A stretch of DNA of 64,000 bases, taken from contig NC_026614.1 in the NCBI RefSeq assembly GCF_000182925.2, positions 1-64,000 on the forward strand, in the 5' to 3' direction. Within the stretch, counting starts at the first letter, position 1. Every line of letters begins with the position of its first letter. This DNA comes from Neurospora crassa OR74A. Lineage: Eukaryota; Ascomycota; Sordariomycetes; Sordariales; Sordariaceae. Made by a program: the position numbers and the translations under genes. A model generated the notes under the pieces. That model was not told the DNA's origin and searched no databases. It worked only from the letters and a program-made list of their open reading frames with translations. Positions 19,867 to 30,500 of the stretch are shown here, piece by piece.

Positions 19867-20474
19867 TTCGGGGGACCCCACAACATCCCCACACACCTAC
19901 GGTGTGTGGGCCGTTGTGGGGGCCCATTTATTGTTTTTTTTTGGTTTGTTGGTTTGTAGGTTTTGTTGGTTGGTTTGTTTGTTGGTTTGTTTGTTAATAT
20001 ATAGAGCCGCAAGGCGTCTATATCTTAAATCTCGCTACCCCCTCGCTCCCCCCCCGCAAACCTGCGGCCCCTCCCCGCAGGTTTGCGGGGGGGGGGAGGG
20101 GGAAGGGAGGGGGGGAATTATGGCATTATTTTTTTTTTAGCTTCCCCCCTGCAGTACTGCAGGGCGGGGGGACGGCTAAAAAAAAATTAAGCCCCTTCGC
20201 TACGCTAGCTTCCGAAGGAGCTCCTAATTTTTGAGCGAAGGGTCATTTTTTCTTTTGAGCTCCTGATACACTTATTGAGGCTTCGCCTTAGCCAAAGATA
20301 TTTATTTATAAGGTAAGCGATAAATTAAGAGGCGAGCTTCGCTAGCCCTTAATTTAATTTAAGATATAAGGGTAATGTAGCTCAGCCTACTGCGAAGCAA
20401 GCACGAGGGCCGGCCTAAGGCGAAGCCTCAGTACGCTCCGCGTACTCGTCTTAAATGAATAATATAATATTTAA
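19867..20474. repeat. GC elements and a GGTTTGTT tandem tract
   Basis: A CACAACATCC/GGTGTGTGG double hairpin (19871-19925) is followed by a degenerate GGTTTGTT/TTGG tract (~19930-19998) and an AGCCGCAAGGCGTCT palindrome (20004). GCAGGTTTGCGGG hairpins (~20048-20090) and one PstI palindrome (20147) follow. At ~20366 GGGTAATGTAGCTCAG resembles the 5' quarter of tRNA-His. No intact gene is seen. Confidence 0.6.
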
Positions 20475-20549
20475 GGATAATATAGCTCAATCGGTAGAGC
20501 AACTGTATGTGGCACAGTAGGTTCTCTGTTCAATTCAGAGTATTGTCCC
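20475..20549 (+). tRNA. trnH: tRNA-His (GUG)
   Basis: Acceptor GGATAAT pairs with ATTGTCC, and the anticodon arm ACTGTATGTGGCACAGT carries GUG. It is the last but one in the cluster before nad2. Confidence 0.92.
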
Positions 20550-21180
20550 TTTTGATGGCTACTACGAAGCCGGTGGCTTCGCTTAGCTTCGCTTCGCAGC
20601 CAAAATTTCGGGGGACCCCGCCCCCTTCCCCCCCCCCCCTGCAGTACTGCAGGGCGGGGGGACGGGGGCGGGCCCAATCCCCTCAACAAACCCCCCCCCG
20701 CAAGCTTGCGGGGGTTTAGAAGTGTGTCATTTTTTTTTAGGAGCCTCCGGCTCCTAAAAATTAGGAGCGCCCCTCCCCTTCCCCACCCCCCCCCCCCCTG
20801 CAGTACTGCAGGGTGGGGACCCTGCAGTACTGCAGGGGGCGAAGTGGGTTATTTTTTTTTTTTTTTTTTAATTTTTTCTCGGCTACGCTAGCCGAAGGCT
20901 CGCTTCGCTTATTTTTTTTAGCTTCCCCCCCTGCAGTACTGCAGGGCGGGGGGACGGCTAAAAAAAAATTAAGCAAAGCCGAAGGCTGAAAGCCTTCGCT
21001 AGCCCAAAAAAAAATTGGCTGGCGAAGCTTGCCTCAATAGCATTTTTTCTTAAAAAGCCAAAAAATTAGCCTCCCACTTCTAAACCCCCCCCCCCGCAAG
21101 CTTGCGGGGGGGGGGGTTTGTTAGGAGGCCCCTTTTTAGTTAGTCCATGACTGAGGAGCGTCATTATATTTATCATTTAA
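20550..21180. repeat. GC cluster between tRNA-His and tRNA-Met
   Basis: A nested GGGGACCCCG/PstI element (20609-20676), two HindIII-type palindromes (20698, 21097) and three more PstI palindromes (20797, 20820, 20934) fill the stretch. The 20711-20721 sequence TTAGAAGTGTG, part of the HindIII-element flank, is one base off the promoter consensus. No gene is seen. Confidence 0.65.
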
Positions 21181-21251
21181 ATCTGGGTAGTTTAAAGGTA
21201 AAACCTTAATTTCATACATTAAAGATGAGAATTCGATTTTCTCCCCAGGTT
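21181..21251 (+). tRNA. trnM: tRNA-Met (CAU), copy next to full nad2
   Basis: It has the same sequence as the tRNA at 113, apart from one acceptor base pair. Acceptor ATCTGGG pairs with CCCAGGT, and the loop TTCATAC carries CAU. It directly precedes nad2, as in other Sordariomycetes, so this is probably the original copy. Confidence 0.9.
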
Positions 21252-21340
21252 CGCGTGCGCACTATGGAGGGGAAGGGCACTGATCGAGTAGGACCAGAGC
21301 TTTCCTTATTTAAATCTCCAACTAAATTTCTTCATTCTTT

Positions 21341-23092
21341 ATGATAATAATGACTATACTGTCTTTATTACTTTCTAATGCCGTTACTTTAAGACGAGAT
21401 ATTTCCATACTTTTTAATAGAATTGTGATTATAGCATTAATTTATTGTATTTTGCATGATACAATGAGTTTATCTATTATAAGTAAAGGGGTAGGTTTAC
21501 ATGGAGGTTTACTTCATATAACCAATATAACACAAGTATTCCAAATATTTATTTTTTTGATTAGTATATTAATATTACAATTAACAAGTTTCGATCCCAT
21601 AAAAAAATTTTATATTATGAGACATCCTAGGTTTATTAATAAGTGGCCTAGAGCTATAGGATATTCAATACCATTATCTTCAATACAAGCAGTGTTGAAG
21701 GATTACCTTTTTAAAATTCAAGGGTTTAACAAAGAACATCTTAAAATAATAGAATACCCTTTAATTTTATTATTTGTTATTTGCGGAGCAGTATTTTTAA
21801 TGTCAACAAATGATTTAGTTTCTATTTTTCTTTCTATAGAGTTACAAAGCTACGGATTATATATATTAAGTACTATTTATAGAAATTCCGAATTATCTAC
21901 CACAGGTGGTTTAATTTATTTTTTATTAGGTGGCTTTAGCTCCTGCTTTATTTTATTAGGTGCAAGTTTACTATATGCAAATTCAGGTACTACAAGTTTG
22001 GATGGTTTATATATAATTAATAGTATTAGTGACGTAAATGATAACATGACTTCATGATACAAATCATATTATTTAAATTTTTCTTTACTCATATTTAGTG
22101 TAGGATTCTTATTTAAAGTTTCAGCAGCACCTTTCCATTTTTGATCTCCTGACGTCTATGACGCTATCCCTACAATAGTAACAACATTTGTGGCAATTAT
22201 AGCCAAAATTTCTATTTTTATCCTTTTGCTAGAATTAGTTTATCATACAAATAATTATCTATCAGAATTTAGCTGAATCTATGGACTACTAGTCAGTTCT
22301 TTTCTTTCCTTAATAATAGGAACTGTTGTAGGTTTAACACAGTTTAGAATTAAAAGATTGCTTGCATATAGTACAATCTCTCATCTAGGTTTTATTTTAT
22401 TAGCTTTAAGTGTTTCCACACAAAGTGTGGAGTCCACACAAGCATTTATATTTTATTTAATACAATATTCTTTTAGTAATTTAAATGTGTTTATTATATT
22501 AATTACTATAGGATTCTCTTTATATGGTTATGTTTGAAATAATAAAGAGTATAAAAATCTACTAGATATAAATAATTCACCTGTACAATTAATTAGTCAA
22601 TTGAAAGGGTATTTCTATCTAAACCCTTTATTGTCTTTAAGTTTAGCTATTACTATCTTTTCTTTTGCGGGTATTCCGCCTCTTGTAGGGTTTTTTGCCA
22701 AACAGATGGTATTGAGTGCTGCTTTAGATAATGGCTATATTTTCTTATCCCTAATAGCAATACTTACTAGTGTAGTTGGAGCAGTTTATTATTTGAATAT
22801 AATTAAAGAGATTTTTTTCTATTCTCCTGGACATAAATTAAAAACAGTAGACGTAGAAAATACCTGACCTTTTCCTGTTAAAAGAGATCTAAAGCTCAAT
22901 GATTCAAATGCATTTTCAATATCTTATGATAGATATACTGTATCTAGTCCTTTATCTTCTGGATATACTATATCTAGTCCTTTCTCTATTACTATTTCTA
23001 TTATTACAATAGTAATATTATTATTTATATTTATGAATAAAGAATGATTAAGTATGGGTACCATAATGGTACAAGTTTTATTTAGTACTTAA
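21341..23092 (+). CDS. nad2: NADH dehydrogenase subunit 2
   Basis: This 583-codon frame (TGA as Trp) encodes a multi-span complex I membrane subunit. Recognisable family stretches are [39 protein letters not shown] with [10 protein letters not shown], and [16 protein letters not shown]. Length agrees with the known Neurospora protein. The stop TAA (23090-23092) directly abuts the ATG of nad3, so the two are co-transcribed and may be translationally coupled. Parts of this gene recur as scraps: its first third at 269 and a segment around 22313-22455 twice at 51507. Confidence 0.97.
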
Positions 23093-24985
23093 ATGCGTAG
23101 TATGACATTGTTTATTTTATTTGTATCTATAATTGCTTTACTTTTTTTATTAATTAATCTAGTATTTGCTCCTCACATACCTAAAAATTGAAATGGGAAA
23201 TCAATTAATTGGGTAAAACTTCCAAATTCCGGGAAAACCTTAAAGCTTCTGATACTAAGCATTAATCGAAAGGTTAATTGTGGCTGAAGTAATTACTCAG
23301 GTATAGTAATAAGTCAGAAGATATACGAGAGTATAATAGGCAACCGCGGATCTAAATCAGTAATACGTGGGCGCAAGCTCTATATTGCTGTAAAAGAGCA
23401 ACGAGTAAACGGTAGTTGCATTGAATATTTAAATAAAGAAAAATACTCAATGTTAAGATGTACTCTAGTGGGCTTCGAAAGAAGTTATCAGGCCAAAATC
23501 CCTTCTAACCCTATAAATTTTAAAAGAAATCCACTCTTTGAGTGGAATCTAAACTAAATCCTTCGTATGTCTCGGGATTTGTAGACGGTGAAGGTTCCAC
23601 TCAAAGAGTGGATAATAAGTATAAGTTAGGTTGACGTGTAGTTTGTAGATTTATAATAAACTTACATAAAAAAGACTTAAGTTTATTAAATAACATTAAA
23701 GAATTTTTTGGTGTAGGTAATGTATTTCCACTCGGAGAGTGGGATTCTGCACAATACCGAGTAGAATCTTTAAAAGGTCGAGCCGCCAGGCGTCTAATTA
23801 ATCATTTTGATAAATACCCCATAATAACTAAAAAACAAGCTGATTATAAGTTGTTTAAATTGGCTCATAATTTAATTAAAAACAAAAGTCATCCACTCGC
23901 TACCCCCTCCAGCTTCGCTGGAGGGGGGGCCGAGTGGAAGGACTCTTGGAACTTGTAGCTATAAAGGCTGTAATAAATAATGGTTTAAATAATGATTTAA
24001 GTATTGCTTTTCCTGGTATTAATACTGTTTTAAGACCTGATACATCGTTACCTCAAATTCCGAATCCTTTTTGATTATCTGGATTTGTTGATGCAGAGGG
24101 TTGTTTTAGTGTCGTAGTTTTTAAGTCTAAAACATCAACCCTACGGGTGGGAGAAGCAGTTAAATTAAGTTTTATTTTAACTCAAAGTAATTCCCCCCTC
24201 CAGCGAAGCTGGAGGGGGTGGCGAGATGAGTATTTAATAAAAAGCTTAATTGAATATTTAGGATGTGGGAATACAAGTTTAGATTCTTCCTCCAGGGAGG
24301 ACCCTCTCTGGAGGTCCCGAGAGGGAAGAGGTGTTATTGATTTTAAAGTAACTAATTTTTCGCTACCCCCCTCCAGCTTCGCTGGAGGGGGGGAGGTATA
24401 AAAGATATTATTGTTCCATTTTTCATTAAATATCCTTTAAAAGGAAAGACGCCTCCCGGCTCGATTTCATAGATTTTTGCGAAGTCGTAAGATTAATGGA
24501 AAATAAATCGCATTTAACTAAAGAAGGATTAGATAAAATAAAAAAAATCCGTAATAGAATGAATACGAACAGAAAACAATAGTTAAAATCAAAATATTAA
24601 ATTTATAGGTATGAGAAATTTGGCTCAAACGTATCAAGAAAAAAATTCAGAGTTTGAGTGTGGATTCCATTCTTTTCATCAAACTAGATTCCCTTTCGAT
24701 TCACCTATAGCTGCACAGGCGATATGTTTTGTAATTCTGGACCTTGAAATATTTACCATGTTCCCTTATGTAGGAAGTTTAGGTATAAATACTTTCTATA
24801 GTCTAGTGGTTATTCTAGGTTTTATGTTTGTTGTATCAGCAGGATTTGTATTTGAATTGGGAAAAGGTGCTTTAAAAATAGATTCAAAACAAAATATGGG
24901 TGGTGATTCCACTCATCTAGAGTTGAAAAATTTAAAAGATATATCTTCTTTAAATTTATGTCCTCCATCAGCGTTCAAAAATTAA
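23093..24985 (+). CDS. nad3: NADH dehydrogenase subunit 3, one intron
   Basis: Exon 1 is 23093-23182 (30 codons, ending ...NLVFAPHIP) and exon 2 is 24632-24985 (starting [19 protein letters not shown]). Together they make a 147-residue complex I membrane subunit. The split falls in the conserved stretch before ECGF. The 5' exon ends in T and the intron in G, as group I splicing requires. The start codon follows the nad2 stop with no spacer. The C-terminal ~30 residues are hydrophilic and lineage-specific. Confidence 0.95.
23183..24631 (+). mobile_element. group I intron in nad3
   Basis: The 5' part (~23210-23480) holds the catalytic core, with AATTCCGGGAAAACC, GGCTGAAGTAATTACTCAGG, ATCGCGGATC-like and GTAAAAGAGCAACGAG blocks. 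These blocks recur almost unchanged in the nad5 first intron and partly in the nad4 intron, so the three are paralogous. A decayed LAGLIDADG gene fills the 3' part. Confidence 0.9.
23524..24582 (+). pseudogene. decayed LAGLIDADG homing endonuclease in nad3 intron
   Basis: Two LAGLIDADG blocks are clear: SGFVDGEGS near 23572 and [10 protein letters not shown] near 24085. Each is followed by the usual downstream signatures ([29 protein letters not shown]; ending [15 protein letters not shown]). The frame is not continuous. GC elements CGCTACCCCCTCCAGCTTCGCTGGAG at ~23903, ~24189 and ~24361, CCACTC-type mini-hairpins at ~23530, ~23597 and ~23727, and AGCCGCCAGGCGTCT palindromes at ~23798 and ~24448 interrupt it. 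Some insertions keep frame and others shift it. Unlike its relatives it is not fused to the upstream exon. It most likely no longer makes a full enzyme. Confidence 0.85.
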
Positions 24986-25832
24986 ATCTCGCTACCCCCT
25001 CCCCCCCCCCCGCAAACGCCCCCCCTGCAGTACTGCAGGGCGGGGGAAAGATTGAGGAGGTGGTTAGCCTCGTGTGAAAAATTTTTATAGATTAATAAGT
25101 AGTGTTAGTCAGCCATCAAGTTTTTACTACTATATGCAAATACATACCACAGGTCTTCCCCCTAAACCCCCCGCAAGCCTGCGGGGTTTAGTGTGGGAAA
25201 TGATAATTTTTTTTATAATTTTTATTATCATTAGGTTTTGCAAAAAAATTAGCCACGCCACCGAAGGAGGGTAGGGGTACGCGAAGTCCCCCTTCGCTAC
25301 CCCCTTCCCCCCCCCCCCCCTGCAGTACTGCAGGGCGGGGGGACGGGTGGCATTATTTTTTTTTTAGCTTTGCTAAAAAAAAATAAAGCGAAGCTCGCCT
25401 CGAGAGCTAATGACTACCAATTGGGCAGAGACCTATACTGTACACATCTATAGTCCTAATGATATACGTACTATACCTACCTTTAATCCGGCCCACACAC
25501 ACGAAGTGTGTGTGGGGAATGGAAGGGGGATTATGTTTACCCGTATTTATCATAGCAGTCAGGACATTCCACGGGAGTTCGTTAGTTATTCTTTCACTAC
25601 GGGGATTTGATCTAATGTGATTCGAACACAGTAGTTTTTTGGATTTAGTAACTTACTTGCTACTGTAAGTAAGGATTTTATTTTATAAGCAGGAAATAAC
25701 AGTATACGGAGCGGGTTATCACTAAGATGAGCGGGGCAGGGGCTCATTTTGCCTATATGTCCAATGCCTATATATCCAAGTTAAGATTAGTTTACTTTTT
25801 ACAATGTAAAAGCAAAAAAAATACAAATACTA
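24986..25832. other. spacer between nad3 and nad4L
   Basis: It holds PstI palindromes (25026, 25319) and a short unknown frame (25410-25634). Near 25655 an AACTTACTTGCTACTGTAAGTAAGG hairpin-like sequence appears as two short complementary runs. At 25708-25755 a block TATCACTAAGATGAGCGGGG...GGCTCATTTTGC is repeated at ~50626. The nad4L leader is AT-rich. Confidence 0.5.
25410..25634 (+). CDS. hypothetical short ORF, possibly a remnant (orf74)
   Basis: An ATG-started frame of 74 codons with TGA as Trp. It reads MTTNWAETYTVHIYSPNDIR and ends IWSNVIRTQ. Its middle passes through a GTGTGTGGG hairpin element (25491-25518, read as [10 protein letters not shown]). No family is recognised and no membrane segment is present. 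Composition is less AT-rich than the core genes. It could be a scrap of a larger foreign frame and may not be expressed. Confidence 0.3.
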
Positions 25833-27595
25833 ATGAATATTACCTTAATACTTTTTTTAATAGGAATTTTAGGTTTCGTATTAAATAGAAAAAATATTAT
25901 ATTAATGCTTATTTCAATTGAAATAATGCTATTAGCTATAACATTCCTAATATTGGTAAGTTCACTTAATATGGATGATATAATCGGCCAAACTTATGCT
26001 ATTTATATAATAGTTGTAGCAGGTGCAGAATCTGCTATAGGTTTAGCTATTCTAGTTGCTTTCTATAGATTAATTAACTCTCCAGTTAAAAATCCAAGAT
26101 CAAATTATTCGGGGGACCCCGCCCCCCCTTCGGGGGGGCGGGGGCCCTATTTACATTTTAATTTATTACCTGTAGTTTCATCATGTAATTTAATCCAATC
26201 AAGGAATTATTCTAGTGTGCTACACAGGAAAATCCCCACACACACTTCGTGTGTGTGGGCCGGTTTAAATCCTTCATTTATAACTGGGTTCTCGGATGCT
26301 GAAGGTTCTTTTGTTGTAACTATTTTAAAGAACCCTAGATATAAAATAGGATGAAATGTACAAGCTAGATTTCAAATAAAATTAAACGAGAAAGATAGAG
26401 CTTTATTATTATTAATTCAAAATTATTTCGATAATATTGGATATATATCCAAAATAAATGATAGATCTACGGTTGAATTTAGAGTTAGTGATATAACTAG
26501 TTTAAATAATATAATTATACCTCATTTTGAAAAGTATCAATTAATAACTAATAAATATGGAGATTTGGTGATATTTAAACAAATTGTATCATTAATGTTA
26601 GAAAACAAACATACTACTTTAGAAGGATTAAAAGAAATCTTGGAACATAGAGCATCTCTTAATTGAGGTTTATCTAAAACTTTAAAGGAATCTTTTCCTT
26701 CTATAATACCAGTTAAAAGGGTAAAAATTGAGAATAATATATTAAGTAATTTATCTTCGCTACCCCTCCTTCCAGGAGGGGGGAACTGAGTAGCTGGCTT
26801 CTCATCAGGAGAAGCCAATTTTTTTATAACTATGTCTGGTACTAAAGTATGGTTACGTTTTTCTATAGCTCAAGATTCAAGAGATATATTGTTATTAAAA
26901 AGTTTAGTCAAATTTTTTAATTGTGGTTATATAGCTCAATATAAAAATCGTAAAGTATGTGAATTTATAGTTACAAAAATTAATGATATAATTATATATA
27001 TTATTCCTTTTTTTGATCAATACAAAATTGAAGGTTCTAAATATAATGATTATGTTAAATTTAAAGAAGCCGCTATTCTTATTAAAAATAAAGAACATTT
27101 AACTGAAAAAGGATTAAATAAAATAATAGAATTAAAAAATTCGCTACCCCCTCCAGCTTCGCTGGAGGGGGGGATGAATAAAAATATTTAAATTTGTCTT
27201 GATTAAAAGGAGAAAATTATCTTGATCACAAAAGGCGAAAGTGAACCTTCGCCTAGTCTTATATAAGGCGAAACTCTCAAATTGCGGGGAACTCTTAAGA
27301 ACAAATCTACCAAGTTAATATAGTAATATAATTAATGGAACAGGTAATGACTCGTTGTATGGTAAAAACGATTTGTATATGTAGAATATCCGCAGCCAAG
27401 CACCAAGTATTCGCTACCCCCTCCAGCTTCGCTGGAGGGGGGGAAGGAATAACGGTGTGCAGTTCATCGACTAAATGTGAGTTGGGTTTTTATTAATATG
27501 AAAGGATATTAATAATTAGCTTAAGATATAGTCAGGCTCAATACATGAGTATTGGGGTAAACCGAAGAGGAAGTATCACAATAGAATATAAATAA
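25833..27595 (+). CDS. nad4L: NADH dehydrogenase subunit 4L, one intron
   Basis: Exon 1 is 25833-26071 and exon 2 is 27565-27595. Together they give 89 residues with three membrane helices and the family stretch [16 protein letters not shown]...[29 protein letters not shown], then RGSITIEYK from exon 2. The second exon is only 31 bases. The stop TAA shares its last A with the ATG of nad5 (27595), an overlap known in Neurospora. The protein is part of the proton-pumping membrane arm of complex I. Confidence 0.96.
26072..27191 (+). CDS. LAGLIDADG homing endonuclease fused to nad4L exon 1
   Basis: The nad4L frame runs on into the intron without a stop to 27191, giving a 452-codon precursor from 25833. 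Two LAGLIDADG blocks are visible, [11 protein letters not shown] (~26281) and [11 protein letters not shown] (~26795). The second has the catalytic acid but Ala in place of the final Gly. Downstream signatures ([37 protein letters not shown]) are intact. GC elements at ~26108-26147, ~26234-26260, ~26755-26790 and ~27141-27175 all keep the frame open (read as [40 protein letters not shown]). It may act as homing endonuclease, maturase, or both. Confidence 0.88.
26072..27564 (+). mobile_element. group I intron in nad4L
   Basis: It splits a Leu codon (TT/A) three residues from a highly conserved region, starts after T and ends in G. The LAGLIDADG frame occupies the 5' two-thirds, and the ribozyme core (~27190-27560) follows it, the opposite order to the nad3, nad4 and nad5-i1 introns. 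Four GC elements lie inside the coding part and one in the core periphery (~27416). Confidence 0.9.
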
Positions 27596-30500
27596 TGTAT
27601 TTAAGTATCATTATCTTACCTTTATTAGGGTCTATAGTTGCTGGCTTTTTTGGTAGAAAAGTTGGAGTTAGCGGTGCACAATTAATTACCTGTTTAAGTG
27701 TAATAATCACTACAGGTTTAGCTATATTAGCTTTTTTCGAGGTTGGTTTTAATAATATCCCTGTGACTATAAATTTATTTAGATGAATAGATAGTGAGTG
27801 ATATAACATTCTTTGAGGTTTTCAATTTGATAGTTTAACAGTGGCAATGTTAATACCTGTATTAATAATAAGTTCTTTAGTTCACATATATTCAATTTCG
27901 TACATGAGCCATGATCCTCGGGGTCGCGTTAGGGGAAAACGCGTCTATGGGGATAAACTGTCAAATTCCGGGGAAGTCCTAAAGCTTAAGGTACCAAGCT
28001 GTAGTTGAAAAACTATGAGTGGCTGAAGTAATTACTCAGGTACGGTAACAAGCCTTAAGATGAGTGAAAACAAAATGGATAATCGCGGATCTAAGTCAGT
28101 AGTAATCGATAGTAATTCTACTGTAAAAGAGCAACGAGTAGACGGCAGTTGATCCATAAAGTCACATTTAATGGATTTAAGATGTACTCTAAGGGGTTTC
28201 GAAAGAAACAGAGGTATAAAACTCGGTTTCAACCTGCAACAAGGTTGAAACTCTGCTAAAATCCCATCTAAGCAATTCGATTTTAAAAAAAAATTTTCTA
28301 CCTATAATTCCACTCTACGAGTAAATCCTTGAGTCTGATCTGGTTTAATAGATGGTGAGGGTTCATTTAACATAATAGTGGATAGAAATAAAAGTCGTAA
28401 ATTAGGTTGACGTGCTCAATTGAAATTTCAATTAAGTCTACACACAAAAGATCTTAACTTATTATATCTATTACAACAATACTTGGGTGGTATTGGTTCT
28501 ATTCATTTAGCTCGAAACCGAGATATAGTTAATTATTCAATAGATTCAATTGAAGATTTAAATAAACTTATTATTCATTTAGAAAATTATCCGTTATTAA
28601 CTCAAAAAGCCGCGGATTTTTTTTTATTTAAACAAGCGGTAAAACTTGTAAATAATAAAGCTCATCTTACTGTTGAAGGTTTAAATCAAATAGTAAATAT
28701 AAAAGCATCAATGAATTTAGGTTTATCTGACACGTTAAAATCAGAGTTTGCTGGATATACTCCAGTTGAAAGACCTGTAATAAATTGTGATAATGTATTT
28801 TTAGACCCTTATTGAATTTCAGGATTTGTAAGTGCTGAGGGAAACTTTGATGTTCGTATGCCATCAACCAATAGTAAATTAGGTTATCGAGTACAATTGA
28901 GATTTAGAATATCCACTCTACGAGTGGATATTAGATTAATGGAGAAAATAGTTGAATACTTTGGGTCAGGAAAGATTTACAAATATGGTGGTAAGTCTGC
29001 TGTTAGTTTAACAATAGTTGACTTTACTGATATTACCAATATATTGGTTCCATTTTTTAATAAATACCCTATAATTGGTATAAAACTCTATGATTATCTT
29101 GATTGATGTAAAATTCATAGTTTAATGATTAATCGTTCTCATCTGACGGTTGAGGGTATAAATTCAATTTCCCTCCTCCTTGGAAGGAGGAGGTAGCGAA
29201 AGATAAAATCGCAACCCCCCTCCATGTGGAGGGGGGGAGGTATGAATATAGGTAGAAATTTTTAAGATAAGTAACCATTGTTACTATAAATAAATAAATC
29301 AATTGTAGGATAAATTTAGCTTAAAAGCATAACCAAAGATTTTTTAGTTATTTAAGTTTATTTACTTTTATGATGATAATTCTTGTAACAGCGAATAATT
29401 ATTTATTAATGTTTGTCGGTTGGGAAGGTGTTGGAGTTTGTTCATACCTTTTAGTTAGTTTTTGATTTACTAGAATAGCTGCAAATCAAAGTTCTATGTC
29501 TGCCTTCTTAACTAATAGAGTAGGGGATTGTTTTTTAACTATAGGTATGTTCGTCGTGCTATGAACTCTAGGTAATTTAGATTATGCAACAGTATTTTCA
29601 TTAGCCCCTTATATTAATAGTGATATAGCTACTATTATAGGTATATGTTTACTAATAGGTGCTATGGCTAAAAGTTCTCAAGTGGGTTTGCACGTTTGAC
29701 TACCTATGGCGATGGAAGGTTTTTTTAGTAGGGCTTTCCTTAAACTTCACTATATGCAGGAACATCCCGTTTTAAGTCTTGGTCCACTTAGATTTAGTCT
29801 ATTCGGAAAAATCCAAGATCAGGGACAATTTGCAGGAAATTCGATAAGAAGTTCCTCAGAGATTACAAGTGAAGCTTTTATGTTAAAAGAAAGTTGATTT
29901 AAATGATGATTTATAGGTTTTGTAGAAGGAGACGGATCTTTTATTATTAACAAAGATGGGTATTTAGAGTTTAGAATTACACAATCTAGCCCAGATGCTC
30001 AAATTTTATTTATGATAAAAAAAGAATTAGGGTTTGGAGTTGTTAGAAAACAAGATTCAGTAAGAAATACTCATTGTTATAGAGTTAGAGATAAAAATAA
30101 TCTAATTAAACTAATTTCTATATTTAATGGAAATATTTTTCTTGATACTAGAAAAGAACAATTTAAATTATGATTAAATGCGTTTAATTTAAAATATAAA
30201 GAAAATATACCTCATATAGATAGTTCATTTAGACCTAATTTAGATAATGCTTGATTATCTGGTTTTACAGATGCTGAAGGATGTTTTACTTGCTCCGTTT
30301 ATGACAATAAGTCTAATACTGCTAAATTAGTTAGATTAAGATATATTTTATCTCAAAAAGGTAACTCTAGTTGTATGGAATATTTAGCTGAAATATTAGG
30401 AGGTAAAAAACATTTATTAAAAAGTTACGAAGGTTACAATGTAACAGTTAATACCACTAAATTATCTCCTATTGTACAATATTTTAATCTTTATCCTTTA

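Noticed and set aside
19925-20000. GGTTTGTT tract as a telomere-like repeat
   Set aside because: It is irregular, internal, short, and next to tRNA-Gln in a genome known to be circular or head-to-tail.
2000-21000. Regularly recurring palindromes that might suggest a CRISPR array
   Set aside because: Spacing is irregular, flanks are other repeats and genes, there are no spacers of uniform length and no cas genes, and the genome is mitochondrial.
24147-24401. 84-codon ORF in the nad3 intron as an independent gene
   Set aside because: It is the second LAGLIDADG half of the decayed endonuclease, bounded by GC elements.
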